Source: Flavobacterium psychroterrae
GTDB taxonomy: Bacteria; Bacteroidota; Bacteroidia; Flavobacteriales; Flavobacteriaceae
Direction of reading: 5' to 3'
Assembly (NCBI RefSeq): GCF_018380615.1
Contig: NZ_JAGYVZ010000006.1
Coordinates: 169,272-233,271, forward strand
DNA length: 64,000 nucleotides
Positions 37,584 through 45,718 of this stretch are shown here, in pieces (position 1 is the first letter of the stretch; each line of letters opens with the position of its first letter). The position numbers and the translations under genes are program-made. Below the pieces are notes generated by a model that saw nothing but the letters and a program-made list of their open reading frames with translations, was not told the origin of the DNA and did not search any database.

Positions 37584-38495
37584 ATGAAATATTTGAAATT
37601 AGTAATTATTTGCTGTTTAACACTGTTTATTTCTTTTTGTAAAAAAGATGAGAAAAAAACAACTAGTTTAATAAAAAAAGATTTAGTACAGATAAGCATT
37701 ACAGATACATTGATCAACGGTATAGACTCATCAAAAATTGTTGATTTAAAAAAGAATAAAGAAAAAATTATTGAAATTTTTTTTAGAAGTCTTGATAAGG
37801 ATTGTATAAAGCCTTTAATAAATTTTAATAGAGTAAAGAATTTTAAAGAAAAAATTGAGGTAAAAAAATATGTAAATTTTTATATTAATAATGATGAATA
37901 TCAATCTTATCTAATATCATTTTTTTATGAAAATGATGAACTATATAGATCAATATTGTTAACGAATTCTATTTTAGATGATGGATTATTAATATATGAA
38001 AAAGTTTTAGATGAAGGAGAATATTTAAGAACTTCAAAAATTAATAAAAATTTTATCACAAATTCAATTTTTAAAATAGAACATTTTAATTACGATAAAA
38101 AAGGGAATATTTCAAAAGAACTCGTTAAGAATGATTCATTACTTGTAATTAAAAATAATTATTTAATACAAGAAAATTACTTTTTAGAATATTTTAATGA
38201 AACTAATTTAAGTTTTAATAAAGAATGGGGAGATAAAGAAATCATCTATACGAAGGATGGGATTGATTCTTCTTATGTCTATTTATATGAAATGAAAGGA
38301 AAAATTAAAGATCATTTAAAAGTTGGAAATTGGGAAGAAAGAAGATATATCAGCGAATATGATAAATCTGTTTGGCTTAGCGGGAAATATGTGAAGGGGT
38401 TTAAAAATGGAGAATGGAGCTATTCTCCAGATGGACCTGTTGATAAAATTGAAGTTTATAGTATGGGAAAAATGATAAAAACATATTATCCCTAG
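37584..38495 (+). CDS. Lipoprotein with MORN-like C-terminus, immunity candidate
   Basis: The 303-residue precursor begins MKYLKLVIICCLTLFISFC, with Cys19 lipidated and KKDE directly after it. The C-terminal part, HLKVGNWEERRYISEYDKSV then GFKNGEWSYSPDGPVDKIEV, has the G-x-W and GEW pattern of MORN-like repeats. It is a paralogue of the gene at 46953, which ends GEWYFSPEGPVDMIKKF. The intact ORF stands alone behind repeat copy 1. No effector partner is adjacent, so if it is an immunity protein it is an orphan. Confidence 0.7.
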   Translation: MKYLKLVIICCLTLFISFCKKDEKKTTSLIKKDLVQISITDTLINGIDSSKIVDLKKNKEKIIEIFFRSLDKDCIKPLINFNRVKNFKEKIEVKKYVNFYINNDEYQSYLISFFYENDELYRSILLTNSILDDGLLIYEKVLDEGEYLRTSKINKNFITNSIFKIEHFNYDKKGNISKELVKNDSLLVIKNNYLIQENYFLEYFNETNLSFNKEWGDKEIIYTKDGIDSSYVYLYEMKGKIKDHLKVGNWEERRYISEYDKSVWLSGKYVKGFKNGEWSYSPDGPVDKIEVYSMGKMIKTYYP

Positions 38496-38633
38496 TCGCT
38501 TTTAAACTTGTTGAAAAATCTCTTTGTAAAATCTTACAACTTTATTGAGGCTAATATAAATAAAGAGAAATTGAAAAGTGTATTGTTGACACCAGAACAA
38601 AGTCTAAAGAATTTGTAAAGTTTGGGTAATAAA

Positions 38634-38708
38634 GGTCCTTGACATATTGAAAAGAAAAGCCCCAGCTATCAAGAGTGGGATACTCTTAATAGCTGGAGGA
38701 ATTTTAAT
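38634..38708 (+). repeat. Cassette-array hairpin element, copy 2
   Basis: It has the same leader as copy 1. The stem is CCAGCTATCAAGAGT paired with ACTCTTAATAGCTGG around GGGAT. Relative to other copies the changed bases on one arm are matched on the other (AGT/ACT in place of AGC/GCT), so the structure is preserved. It precedes a decayed lipoprotein start rather than an intact gene. Confidence 0.92.
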
Positions 38709-38849
38709 TTGTCATTTTATCTTTTTTTGTAAATGCGAGAAAACGAATCGTCATAAATATGAAGTACCACTTTTTATATGAAAATGTAAATAAGTAAAGA
38801 TTTAAAAGTTATAAAAGATATTGGAATACCTACGAAGTCGGGAGACTTC
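38709..38849 (+). pseudogene. Decayed lipoprotein-gene start followed by a REP-like palindrome
   Basis: Directly after repeat copy 2 one frame reads CHFIFFCKCEKTNRHKYEVP then stops, resembling the lipoprotein leader of the 37584 gene (LFISFCKKDEKK) but without an ATG. CGAAGTC (38833-38839) and GACTTCG (38844-38850) form a tight hairpin around GGGA at the edge of the following duplicated block. The stretch looks like a scar left by recombination. Confidence 0.5.
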
Positions 38850-39222
38850 GCAGAGTTTACGTAAAGTTTTTTTTAGGACCTAATGCAGCAAAAATAGCCA
38901 ATTTAAAAGTTGCACCAGGCAAAGAGGCAGAAGGTGAAATGCATGAATATTATGTAACTGCGGAGATTTTTGAGAAAAACCCAACCAGAATTGCAAGTGC
39001 CAATACCAATGTAAAAAATCCGGATTATAAACCAGAGGCTAAAAAACAAACACCTGCCCAACAAAAAGGTCCCTCTAAAAAAGAAGAAAAAGGAATTTTT
39101 GATTCTGCCAGCGATGTTTTGCATGATTATTATGAAACATCAGTAAGCGTTCTTAATGAAATTGGATAAAATATCAGAGAAAAAATTAGCAGTTTAATGA
39201 CTGTTGATATGGGGAGTAAAAA
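38850..39222 (+). pseudogene. Partial duplicate of the effector N-terminal/linker region
   Basis: This block is nearly identical to 34657-35033 of the M15/GH24 effector gene, corresponding to residues 183-308, but lacks six bases (GGCGAA) and has several substitutions. A G-to-T change turns a Glu codon into TAA at 39167-39169. It has lost residues 1-182, so it cannot encode the delivery region. It ends where a different toxin region begins, the expected structure of a displaced effector C-terminus with its homologous lead-in. Confidence 0.85.
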
Positions 39223-40696
39223 AGATGATGAGGATGAGAAAAAAGGTACTTGCCCGAATTGTGATAAACCTGTAACTGCTGAAGAACTTAAAAAAATATT
39301 TACTCAAGCTGATGATGCGACCTTGAAAAAAGCTGCAGATACTTACACTAAATATATGAAAGATTTAGGAATGGATACTTGCTGGAATAAAGCTCACTTT
39401 TTTGCACAAGCTATTGTAGAAGGAGGTAAATCATTAGAGTTAAAGACTGGGGAGGGAATGAATTTTGCAGTACAAGCCTTGCCAGATACTTTTTCTGCAT
39501 TTAGTAAAACAGGAAAACGTTATGGTCCACCAAATGAATTAGCATTCAAATATGGAAGAATTGATAAAAATAACATTAAAACTCTTGAAAAAAATTATGA
39601 CAAGCCAAATCTTAAATATCAAAATGCTGATAAGGAAATGATAGCAAACACAGCTTATAGCAATAGAAAAGAATTAGGAAATAAAGGAGGTAGTGATGGT
39701 TGGAATTTTAGGGGAAGAGGATTAATACAAATAACTGGTAGGGAGATTTATACATTTTGCAACTCATTTATACAGAAATACGAGAAAATTGATATTTTAT
39801 CTAATTCACATTTAGTTGGTGAACGTATAGATTTAGCTGTTTTTACATCAATGATTTTCTTTTTGTGGAAAAAAATAAATAAAAAAGCAAATAAAACAAG
39901 AGATGTAAAAAATGATATTTGCCCTTTAGTTGGAAATAATGTAGATATTAAGGATAAGAATAATAAAAAAATATCTACAAACTATGATGAAAAGCAGAAA
40001 TATTTTAATGATAGTACATCTAAAATATTTAAAATTGATGAATGTAGATGGGGGACGAAAGAAACTGCACCTAAGTCTAAAGTAGTTGGTAAGTACGCAA
40101 TATATGATAATAATTATGTTGCAGACAATAAAACAGCATACATTAATATTATAGTTCCTTCAAATAGAAAAAAGGAGGGATTATTAGTCTTTTTCGATGA
40201 TTCAGGTATTTTGTTCAAGTGCTATGCATTGGGATTGGGAACTGGAGGAGAAGATAGATATACTAATGGAGGTTTTGGAAATGTACCAAATGGTTTATGG
40301 AATGCCGGATTAGAATTAAAAACTGCTAACGTAGGTGTATCTTTCGGTAATCATGGGGTAATAAGACTTTCTCCTAAAGCTGGAGATGCGTTAAAAGCTT
40401 CTTCTAGATCTGGAATATTAATACATTGCGGACATACAATTGGTGATGGAAAAACTGGTTTAACAGATAATGGAGCACTTATGGTAACTCATGGTTGTAT
40501 TAGAGTTTATACTGCAGATATGCCAGAAATAACTAAACATTTTTCAAATTGTTTAAGTTCAAATAAAAAAGTTATTGTATACGTAGAAGAGGTTAATCCT
40601 AACAATTTAAATCAATTATTTACAGATTATGAAACTATTGCAGATCCTAAAGATTCAAATACTAATAGAAAAAATAAAAAAAATGATGCTCAGTAA
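39197..40696 (+). CDS. Orphan effector module: GH19-like lysozyme + L,D-transpeptidase-like domain
   Basis: The 499-residue ORF starts at an internal Met equal to residue 301 of the intact effector. Residues 25-285 look like a GH19 chitinase/lysozyme: HFFAQAIVEGG with probable catalytic Glu75, a second acid at Glu86 (KTGEGMNF), and GWNFRGRGLIQITG at 168-181. Residues 295-465 look like a YkuD L,D-transpeptidase domain with His410 and THGCIR (His432, Cys434, Arg436). T6SS effectors of the L,D-transpeptidase type (Tlde1) are known. Without a delivery region it may be silent, or may act as a donor for recombination into the live effector gene. The next gene overlaps its end by 14 bp. Confidence 0.75.
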   Translation: MTVDMGSKKDDEDEKKGTCPNCDKPVTAEELKKIFTQADDATLKKAADTYTKYMKDLGMDTCWNKAHFFAQAIVEGGKSLELKTGEGMNFAVQALPDTFSAFSKTGKRYGPPNELAFKYGRIDKNNIKTLEKNYDKPNLKYQNADKEMIANTAYSNRKELGNKGGSDGWNFRGRGLIQITGREIYTFCNSFIQKYEKIDILSNSHLVGERIDLAVFTSMIFFLWKKINKKANKTRDVKNDICPLVGNNVDIKDKNNKKISTNYDEKQKYFNDSTSKIFKIDECRWGTKETAPKSKVVGKYAIYDNNYVADNKTAYINIIVPSNRKKEGLLVFFDDSGILFKCYALGLGTGGEDRYTNGGFGNVPNGLWNAGLELKTANVGVSFGNHGVIRLSPKAGDALKASSRSGILIHCGHTIGDGKTGLTDNGALMVTHGCIRVYTADMPEITKHFSNCLSSNKKVIVYVEEVNPNNLNQLFTDYETIADPKDSNTNRKNKKNDAQ

Positions 40697-41804
40697 ATAT
40701 ACTTATATTTTATTGATTTTATTAAATATATCATGCCAAGGTCAGGATAATAAGAAAAACAACATAGAAAAAAAAGAAATAGAAATGTTTACAAGTGTTT
40801 TAAATAAATCGAATTATAAAAATACCAAAGAAAATTTTGAGAATGTTAATAAAGATATTATCGGTATCGATGCTAGTGATTTGAAGGAAGGCTATAACGA
40901 TATTAATATTCTTGATGAATCTATAGATTATCAAATATCAAAAGAGGGTAGATATATCAAAATAGGATCAGATATTTTGCCAGATATTGATAACATTAAA
41001 GAAGATAAGCTTATAAGCTATCCATATATGAAGTCACTTATCAATTTAAATAAAATTCTTTATTTAAACGATGTACCTTCTATTTTAGGAACTAGCCAAA
41101 AAGATATTGATTTGGCAAGAGATATAGTTGTATTATTTAATTACGAAAAAAATGAATCTTTTCTAAAAAAAGTTTCTGATAATATAGGTGATTGGGATGA
41201 TTTTTCAAATAATTTCAAATTGTCAATAGTCTTTTATAATAAAGATCATGCTATTAGGAAAAAAGTTCTGAAATACTTGTCAAAAAATCAGGAACTTATA
41301 TATCACATAACTTTTTATTTGGAAGATAAAAGAAAGGATATAATTAAAGTGAATAAATTATCAACAGAAAATATTGATGAGGCAATTGCATATCTTTTAA
41401 ATCTTGGTCTTAATGGTAAATCAAATGCTGACATAGATACTGATAATGATATGTCATACAGGCTTTTGAATAATATTCTGATTGCTCACCCTAAAATAGT
41501 TATGTCTTTTGAAAAAAACGATTACTACAGGCATGAGGATTTGAGGTTTTTTGTAAAAGTATTTCATACTATGCAGGAAAATAATGACAAACTTTCAGAT
41601 GCTAAAATATATTATATTCAAGATCCAGATGGATTTACCAATTTAAGGAAAGATAAAAACGGTACTTCAGATATAATTCAAAAAATTAAATCTGGTGAAA
41701 AAATAGATGTATTAGATGACTCAGGTAATTGGTGGTTTATACAAACTAAATCAGGTAATAAAGGATATGTTTACAAAACCAAGATAAAAACGGGGAATAG
41801 TTAG
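40683..41804 (+). CDS. SH3-domain lipoprotein, candidate immunity to the orphan effector
   Basis: From the ATG at 40683 the precursor has 373 residues with signal MMLSKYTYILLILLNISC (Cys18 lipidated). The last 65 residues form a bacterial SH3 domain (DGFTNLRKDKNGTSDIIQKI, GNWWFIQTKSGNKGYVY), a fold that can bind wall peptides. The start overlaps the orphan effector's 3' end by 14 bp, so the two are one transcriptional unit without a repeat between them, as expected for a toxin-immunity pair. The region between residues 30 and 300 is unrecognised. Confidence 0.72.
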   Translation: MMLSKYTYILLILLNISCQGQDNKKNNIEKKEIEMFTSVLNKSNYKNTKENFENVNKDIIGIDASDLKEGYNDINILDESIDYQISKEGRYIKIGSDILPDIDNIKEDKLISYPYMKSLINLNKILYLNDVPSILGTSQKDIDLARDIVVLFNYEKNESFLKKVSDNIGDWDDFSNNFKLSIVFYNKDHAIRKKVLKYLSKNQELIYHITFYLEDKRKDIIKVNKLSTENIDEAIAYLLNLGLNGKSNADIDTDNDMSYRLLNNILIAHPKIVMSFEKNDYYRHEDLRFFVKVFHTMQENNDKLSDAKIYYIQDPDGFTNLRKDKNGTSDIIQKIKSGEKIDVLDDSGNWWFIQTKSGNKGYVYKTKIKTGNS

Positions 41805-41814
41805 AAAAACAGAT

Positions 41815-41894
41815 AAGCTCCTTGACATATTGAAAAGAAAAGCCTCAGCTAGCAAGAGCGGGATGCTCTTGTTAGCTGGAGGAATTTTATAAAA
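41815..41894 (+). repeat. Cassette-array hairpin element, copy 3
   Basis: CAGCTAGCAAGAGC (41846-41859) pairs with GCTCTTGTTAGCTG (41865-41878) around GGGAT, with one G-U wobble. Leader and tail match the other copies. It lies 10 bp after the stop of the SH3 lipoprotein gene and 11 bp before the next ATG. Confidence 0.93.
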
Positions 41895-41905
41895 AAAAAA
41901 TAAAA

Positions 41906-43069
41906 ATGAGAAAGTTAGTATTTATTTTAATAATATTTAGCATAATGCTATCATGTAAATCACAAGATAGTAAAGACAATTACATAGGTACATGGTTAGA
42001 AGTTCAACAAAAAAATAACGAATTCGTGCTTGTAGATTGTGGTTATGATGGAGAAAGTTTGAAAACTTCTAATAATTCAATTCTTGAAAAAGGAATTATG
42101 GAAGATGTAGATATGAAAATCGACCATATAAAAGAAGATGAGGAGGGAATTACATTATTTACTGATAAATTAGAAAAGACATATTATAAATTTCTTTGGA
42201 TTGATAAAGAAAAGGGAATATCTAAGTGGGAAATTAAATACAGTGAATCTTCTAAAGTAGTGAAGTATTTTGTAAATGCACTAAACGCTAATAGTATAAA
42301 AAAAATACAAGGAACAAAAGCAGATTGTATTTCAAAAGAAGATGTTGGAGATATTATCAATGATTCTCTAGTTATTGATGGAGGCAATAACATTATTTTA
42401 GTAGAAGATGATAATTGTATATCATTAAAAAATAAGAAAGGGAATCTGATTTTCGAAAGATGTTTTGATAATAGTATTGTTAAAATTAGACATACAGGTG
42501 GGAGAGGAATACCATTGACTATAATAAATGGTCAAAATTCAATGGATGTTGATTTTTTAAGTAAAGGAAATGAATGGATTTCTACTTCGATCACATATTA
42601 CAAAACTAGATCAAATAGAGAAGAGAAGAACAGTAAAGAAATAATTATATCTCTCAAAGAATTTGATTTTAATAATGTTGTAGAGCAATTTGTCGATGTA
42701 AGTAGTAAAAAACTGACTTCTCTTGATGATATTAAAAATAAAGAAAAGTTGAAAGAAATGGATATTTACAAGATTTCAGATATATTAAAAGCTAATCCAA
42801 TTTCTAATGAAAATATTACTTTATATAATGATGCTGCTTTTAATTTAATTGAAATGGAAAATTTTAATGAAGCAAGAATAATACTTCTTGATATAGTTAA
42901 TTTTTCTCCTGATCGAGTTGTTGCATATTTAAATTTGGGTGATGCTCAATGGGGATTTGATGAAAATGAAGATGCTAAGAAATCTTACCAGAAGTATATT
43001 TCGCTAATGAAATCAGAAGGGAAAGATCTAAATAAAATACCTAAAAGAGTTTACGAAAGAATTAAATAA
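41906..43069 (+). CDS. Lipoprotein with C-terminal TPR-like region, immunity candidate
   Basis: The 387-residue precursor starts MRKLVFILIIFSIMLSC (Cys17 lipidated). Residues about 305-385 (LYNDAAFNLIEMENFNEARI, VVAYLNLGDAQWGFDENEDA) look like two tetratricopeptide repeats. The rest, beginning IGTWLEVQQKNNEFVLVD, is not recognised. It is the sole gene between repeat copies 3 and 4. There is no adjacent toxin. Confidence 0.7.
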   Translation: MRKLVFILIIFSIMLSCKSQDSKDNYIGTWLEVQQKNNEFVLVDCGYDGESLKTSNNSILEKGIMEDVDMKIDHIKEDEEGITLFTDKLEKTYYKFLWIDKEKGISKWEIKYSESSKVVKYFVNALNANSIKKIQGTKADCISKEDVGDIINDSLVIDGGNNIILVEDDNCISLKNKKGNLIFERCFDNSIVKIRHTGGRGIPLTIINGQNSMDVDFLSKGNEWISTSITYYKTRSNREEKNSKEIIISLKEFDFNNVVEQFVDVSSKKLTSLDDIKNKEKLKEMDIYKISDILKANPISNENITLYNDAAFNLIEMENFNEARIILLDIVNFSPDRVVAYLNLGDAQWGFDENEDAKKSYQKYISLMKSEGKDLNKIPKRVYERIK

Positions 43070-43126
43070 AAGTCAAAGTTTTAAGCCTTTTTAGAAAGGA
43101 ATTTAATATAAAAATACCAATACAAT

Positions 43127-43207
43127 AAGTTCATTGACGTATTGAAAAGAAAAGCCCCAGTTAGCAGGAGCGGGATGCTCTTGTTAGCTGGAGGAATTTT
43201 ATAAAAA
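43127..43207 (+). repeat. Cassette-array hairpin element, copy 4
   Basis: The leader has two differences (TCATTGACGT for TCCTTGACAT). The stem CCAGTTAGCAGGAGC pairs with GCTCTTGTTAGCTGG; all three departures from strict complementarity are G-U type, so the fold is kept as RNA. Confidence 0.92.
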
Positions 43208-43218
43208 ATAATAATATC

Positions 43219-44064
43219 ATGAAAAAATTAATTGTAGGACTTCTGATAATTTCTGCATTTGTGTTTAATTCCTGTAATTCCAAAACTAAAAAAGAAGACC
43301 ATGAATTTGTGAAAGTTGAATCTGGAAATTGTTTTTTGGATGAAGCCGAGAATAAAATTATTAGTTTAAAAGAGGTAGAGCTTAAAGCAAAATTTATTGA
43401 TTCTTTATCAAATCATAAAAGTGGTATTTCTTTGATATCAGATAGTTTAGATATTGATGGAATAAGTTATTATGAAATAAAAGCAGGTTATAATACAAAA
43501 ATAAGATTTGAAAATTATTACACTTTTTATATTGAAAAAGGAAATTGCGAAAACATAAAAATATTTGAACCTATAGAAGGTGTGGTGATTTCACTTTTAA
43601 AATGGAGAAAAATACAAAATGACACGAAAAATCCTAATTTAATATTAGAAAATGGACAATTAAAAAAAATAGCTTTGCCATTTAGTTTTTATGAATATTT
43701 CAAAAGTGAATATTCGGAAGAAAAATATCACTCGTATACTGCAACTAAAAATCTTATAGATTTTTTAATTTCTAAAGATTATGAAGGTGAAAATTATAAA
43801 TGTTTTATCATTCCTTCAAAAAAGGATTATTTAAATATTGTCGTGTCAATTTCAAGAGGAGATTCAGAGTATTATGTATTAGTAACATCTAAAGAAAGTA
43901 AAATATTAAATTTTATTGAAATTGGTTGTATTGGAGGAGAAGATATAATAACTTTTAAAATTCTAAAAGATTTGTCGGTTGAAAAGTTTAAAGGTAATCA
44001 GGAAGTCGGGGTACCTTTTGAAAAATATCAAATTAATGATGAGGGAATAATAGTTAAGTTGTAA
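43219..44064 (+). CDS. Lipoprotein, immunity candidate
   Basis: The 281-residue precursor begins MKKLIVGLLIISAFVFNSC (Cys19 lipidated). No domain is recognised. Its end, PFEKYQINDEGIIVKL, resembles the end of the protein at 36469 (KLEKFKINDDGLIEV), which suggests a distant paralogue of the first immunity candidate. It is a single gene between repeat copies 4 and 5. Confidence 0.68.
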   Translation: MKKLIVGLLIISAFVFNSCNSKTKKEDHEFVKVESGNCFLDEAENKIISLKEVELKAKFIDSLSNHKSGISLISDSLDIDGISYYEIKAGYNTKIRFENYYTFYIEKGNCENIKIFEPIEGVVISLLKWRKIQNDTKNPNLILENGQLKKIALPFSFYEYFKSEYSEEKYHSYTATKNLIDFLISKDYEGENYKCFIIPSKKDYLNIVVSISRGDSEYYVLVTSKESKILNFIEIGCIGGEDIITFKILKDLSVEKFKGNQEVGVPFEKYQINDEGIIVKL

Positions 44065-44163
44065 AAACATCTGTTTACTTATGATTTCAGTATATAATTA
44101 AGAAAAAAGTTTATAAATTATTTTCTACTAGTATAGCGATAAGAAAGAACAATAATAAATATT

Positions 44164-44240
44164 AAGCTCCTTGACATATTGAAAAGAAAAGCCCCAGCTG
44201 GCAAGAGCGCGACGCTCTTGGTGGCTGGAGGAATTTATAA
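44164..44240 (+). repeat. Cassette-array hairpin element, copy 5
   Basis: CCAGCTGGCAAGAGCG pairs with CGCTCTTGGTGGCTGG around CGA; here the loop-closing pair is C-G/G-C extended by one base, with one internal mismatch and two wobbles. Confidence 0.92.
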
Positions 44241-44252
44241 TAAATTAATAAT

Positions 44253-45479
44253 ATGAAAAATTCAGTAATTAAAATTCTAGCGATTTCTTCTTTTTATTTT
44301 ATTTCTTGTAATGGACAAGTTTCAACTAAAAAAACGCAGGTTTTAAATAAGGGTAAAGAACAAACAAAGAATATCAACAATGAACAATCACCTGTTGATT
44401 TTTTTGACCAAAAATACTTCAATGGCTATATGATTTCATTTGGAGATGAAGATCTTTCTGAACATCCATATCGTTATTATTACAATTATAATAATAATGA
44501 GGTACAATGGTTTTCTATAAACTATGTTCCTAAAGACATTTCTTTGTATAATTATTGGGTCAACTATATTAAAAATTTTGACTCAGGTGAGAATAAAGAA
44601 AGTTCAACAATAGAAAAAATGGTCAATAAAGATTTAAGTTTATATAACATTTTTGCAGTTTATATACCTAAAAAATATTTAGACATATCTAATGGTGAAT
44701 CTGAAGAGGCTATGTTTTTTAAAAATAACACTGAGGTCTTTTTTTATCTATATAATTCATTTGATAATAAATGGGTATTTTTAAAAAAAGTCCAAAGAAA
44801 AAGTCCGCAAATAGGGCAACGTGATTTTTTCTATAAACAATTTCCAGAATTATTTTCTTCTGATAAAGTTTTGAAGTTAAATGACAATAAAAATATTAGT
44901 ATAACTGAAAATCTAACTCTGTTAAAAAATTTTACTTTTAAGTTTTCAACATCAAAAATTCAAGATGAAAATGGAAGTGAAAAGCAAAAAATTAAAATAA
45001 AACTTAAAAACAATGAAACAAATAAAATTCAGGAAATAAATTTTACTCCTAAATTATTAATGACGCAATTTGATGGAAGCCCACCAAATAGTATATCATA
45101 TTTTGATAAGGAACAATCAATTATAAAAAGTGATCAAGAAATTGAAGGTGGTCGGATGTTGATAGCTTTAGATGTAAATTTTGATGGTTTAGAAGATTTT
45201 GCAATAATAAATTATCAGGGGAGTAATGGAGGTCCACAATATGCTTACTATGTTCAAAAAGCAAATAAGCAATTTGTATTGGATTCATATCTGACAGAAA
45301 ATGTTAGATTTTTTCCTTTCGAAATTAATAAAAATAAAAAAACATTAACAATTGTACATCCTTCGGGTTGCTGTCAAATTCAAACATACAAATTTCAGAT
45401 TCAATCTAATGGAGAATGGAAAAACATCTATTCAAATATTGAGGATATTCAACAAAATAAAATAACAAAGATTAAATAA
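44253..45479 (+). CDS. Lipoprotein with VCBS/XAC2610-like C-terminal domain, immunity candidate
   Basis: The 408-residue precursor begins MKNSVIKILAISSFYFISC (Cys19 lipidated). The C-terminal region LDVNFDGLEDFAIINYQG, then PQYAYYVQ and TIVHPSGCCQIQTYKF, has the D-x-N-x-D-G pattern of the FG-GAP/VCBS-like domain seen in XAC2610-type proteins. XAC2610 is a known immunity lipoprotein against a lysozyme-type effector in Xanthomonas. The resemblance is by eye only. It is a paralogue of the next gene at 45719 (shared motif SEHP and similar layout). Confidence 0.7.
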   Translation: MKNSVIKILAISSFYFISCNGQVSTKKTQVLNKGKEQTKNINNEQSPVDFFDQKYFNGYMISFGDEDLSEHPYRYYYNYNNNEVQWFSINYVPKDISLYNYWVNYIKNFDSGENKESSTIEKMVNKDLSLYNIFAVYIPKKYLDISNGESEEAMFFKNNTEVFFYLYNSFDNKWVFLKKVQRKSPQIGQRDFFYKQFPELFSSDKVLKLNDNKNISITENLTLLKNFTFKFSTSKIQDENGSEKQKIKIKLKNNETNKIQEINFTPKLLMTQFDGSPPNSISYFDKEQSIIKSDQEIEGGRMLIALDVNFDGLEDFAIINYQGSNGGPQYAYYVQKANKQFVLDSYLTENVRFFPFEINKNKKTLTIVHPSGCCQIQTYKFQIQSNGEWKNIYSNIEDIQQNKITKIK

Positions 45480-45490
45480 AATGCTAAAAA

Positions 45491-45588
45491 CATCCCCGCC
45501 ACGTGTGATAAGTAAGTTAGATTTCTAAAACATCTTAATTACTTAATTAGATTACTGGCATGGGAGTGACGTTGGCGCTAGCAGAGGG
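45491..45588. other. GC-richer non-coding patch in the array
   Basis: CATCCCCGCCACGTGTG (45491-45507) and GGCATGGGAGTGACGTTGGC near 45557-45576 stand out from the very AT-rich surroundings. CGCCACGT and ACGTTGGCG can pair imperfectly across about 70 bases. It has no ORF. It may be a worn insertion end or an old recombination site; nothing more can be said. Confidence 0.4.
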
Positions 45589-45644
45589 AATAAATTGTTG
45601 ATGTAACAGAATTGAAGATTTAAATTAAATATTGATAAATAATT

Positions 45645-45717
45645 AGGTTCCTTGACATATTGAAAAGAAAAGCCCTGGCTAGCAGGAGTTTTTATGCTTT
45701 TGTTAGCTGAGGGATTA
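45645..45717 (+). repeat. Cassette-array hairpin element, copy 6 (divergent)
   Basis: The leader AGGTTCCTTGACATATTGAA is conserved, but the stem GGCTAGCAGGAG / GCTTTTGTTAGCTG is looser and the tail is shortened, so the next gene's ATG at 45719 starts at its very end. Confidence 0.9.
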
Positions 45718-45718
45718 A

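Noticed and set aside
38939..39169. Small 76-codon gene
   Set aside because: It is an internal fragment of the duplicated effector linker, ended by a nonsense mutation.
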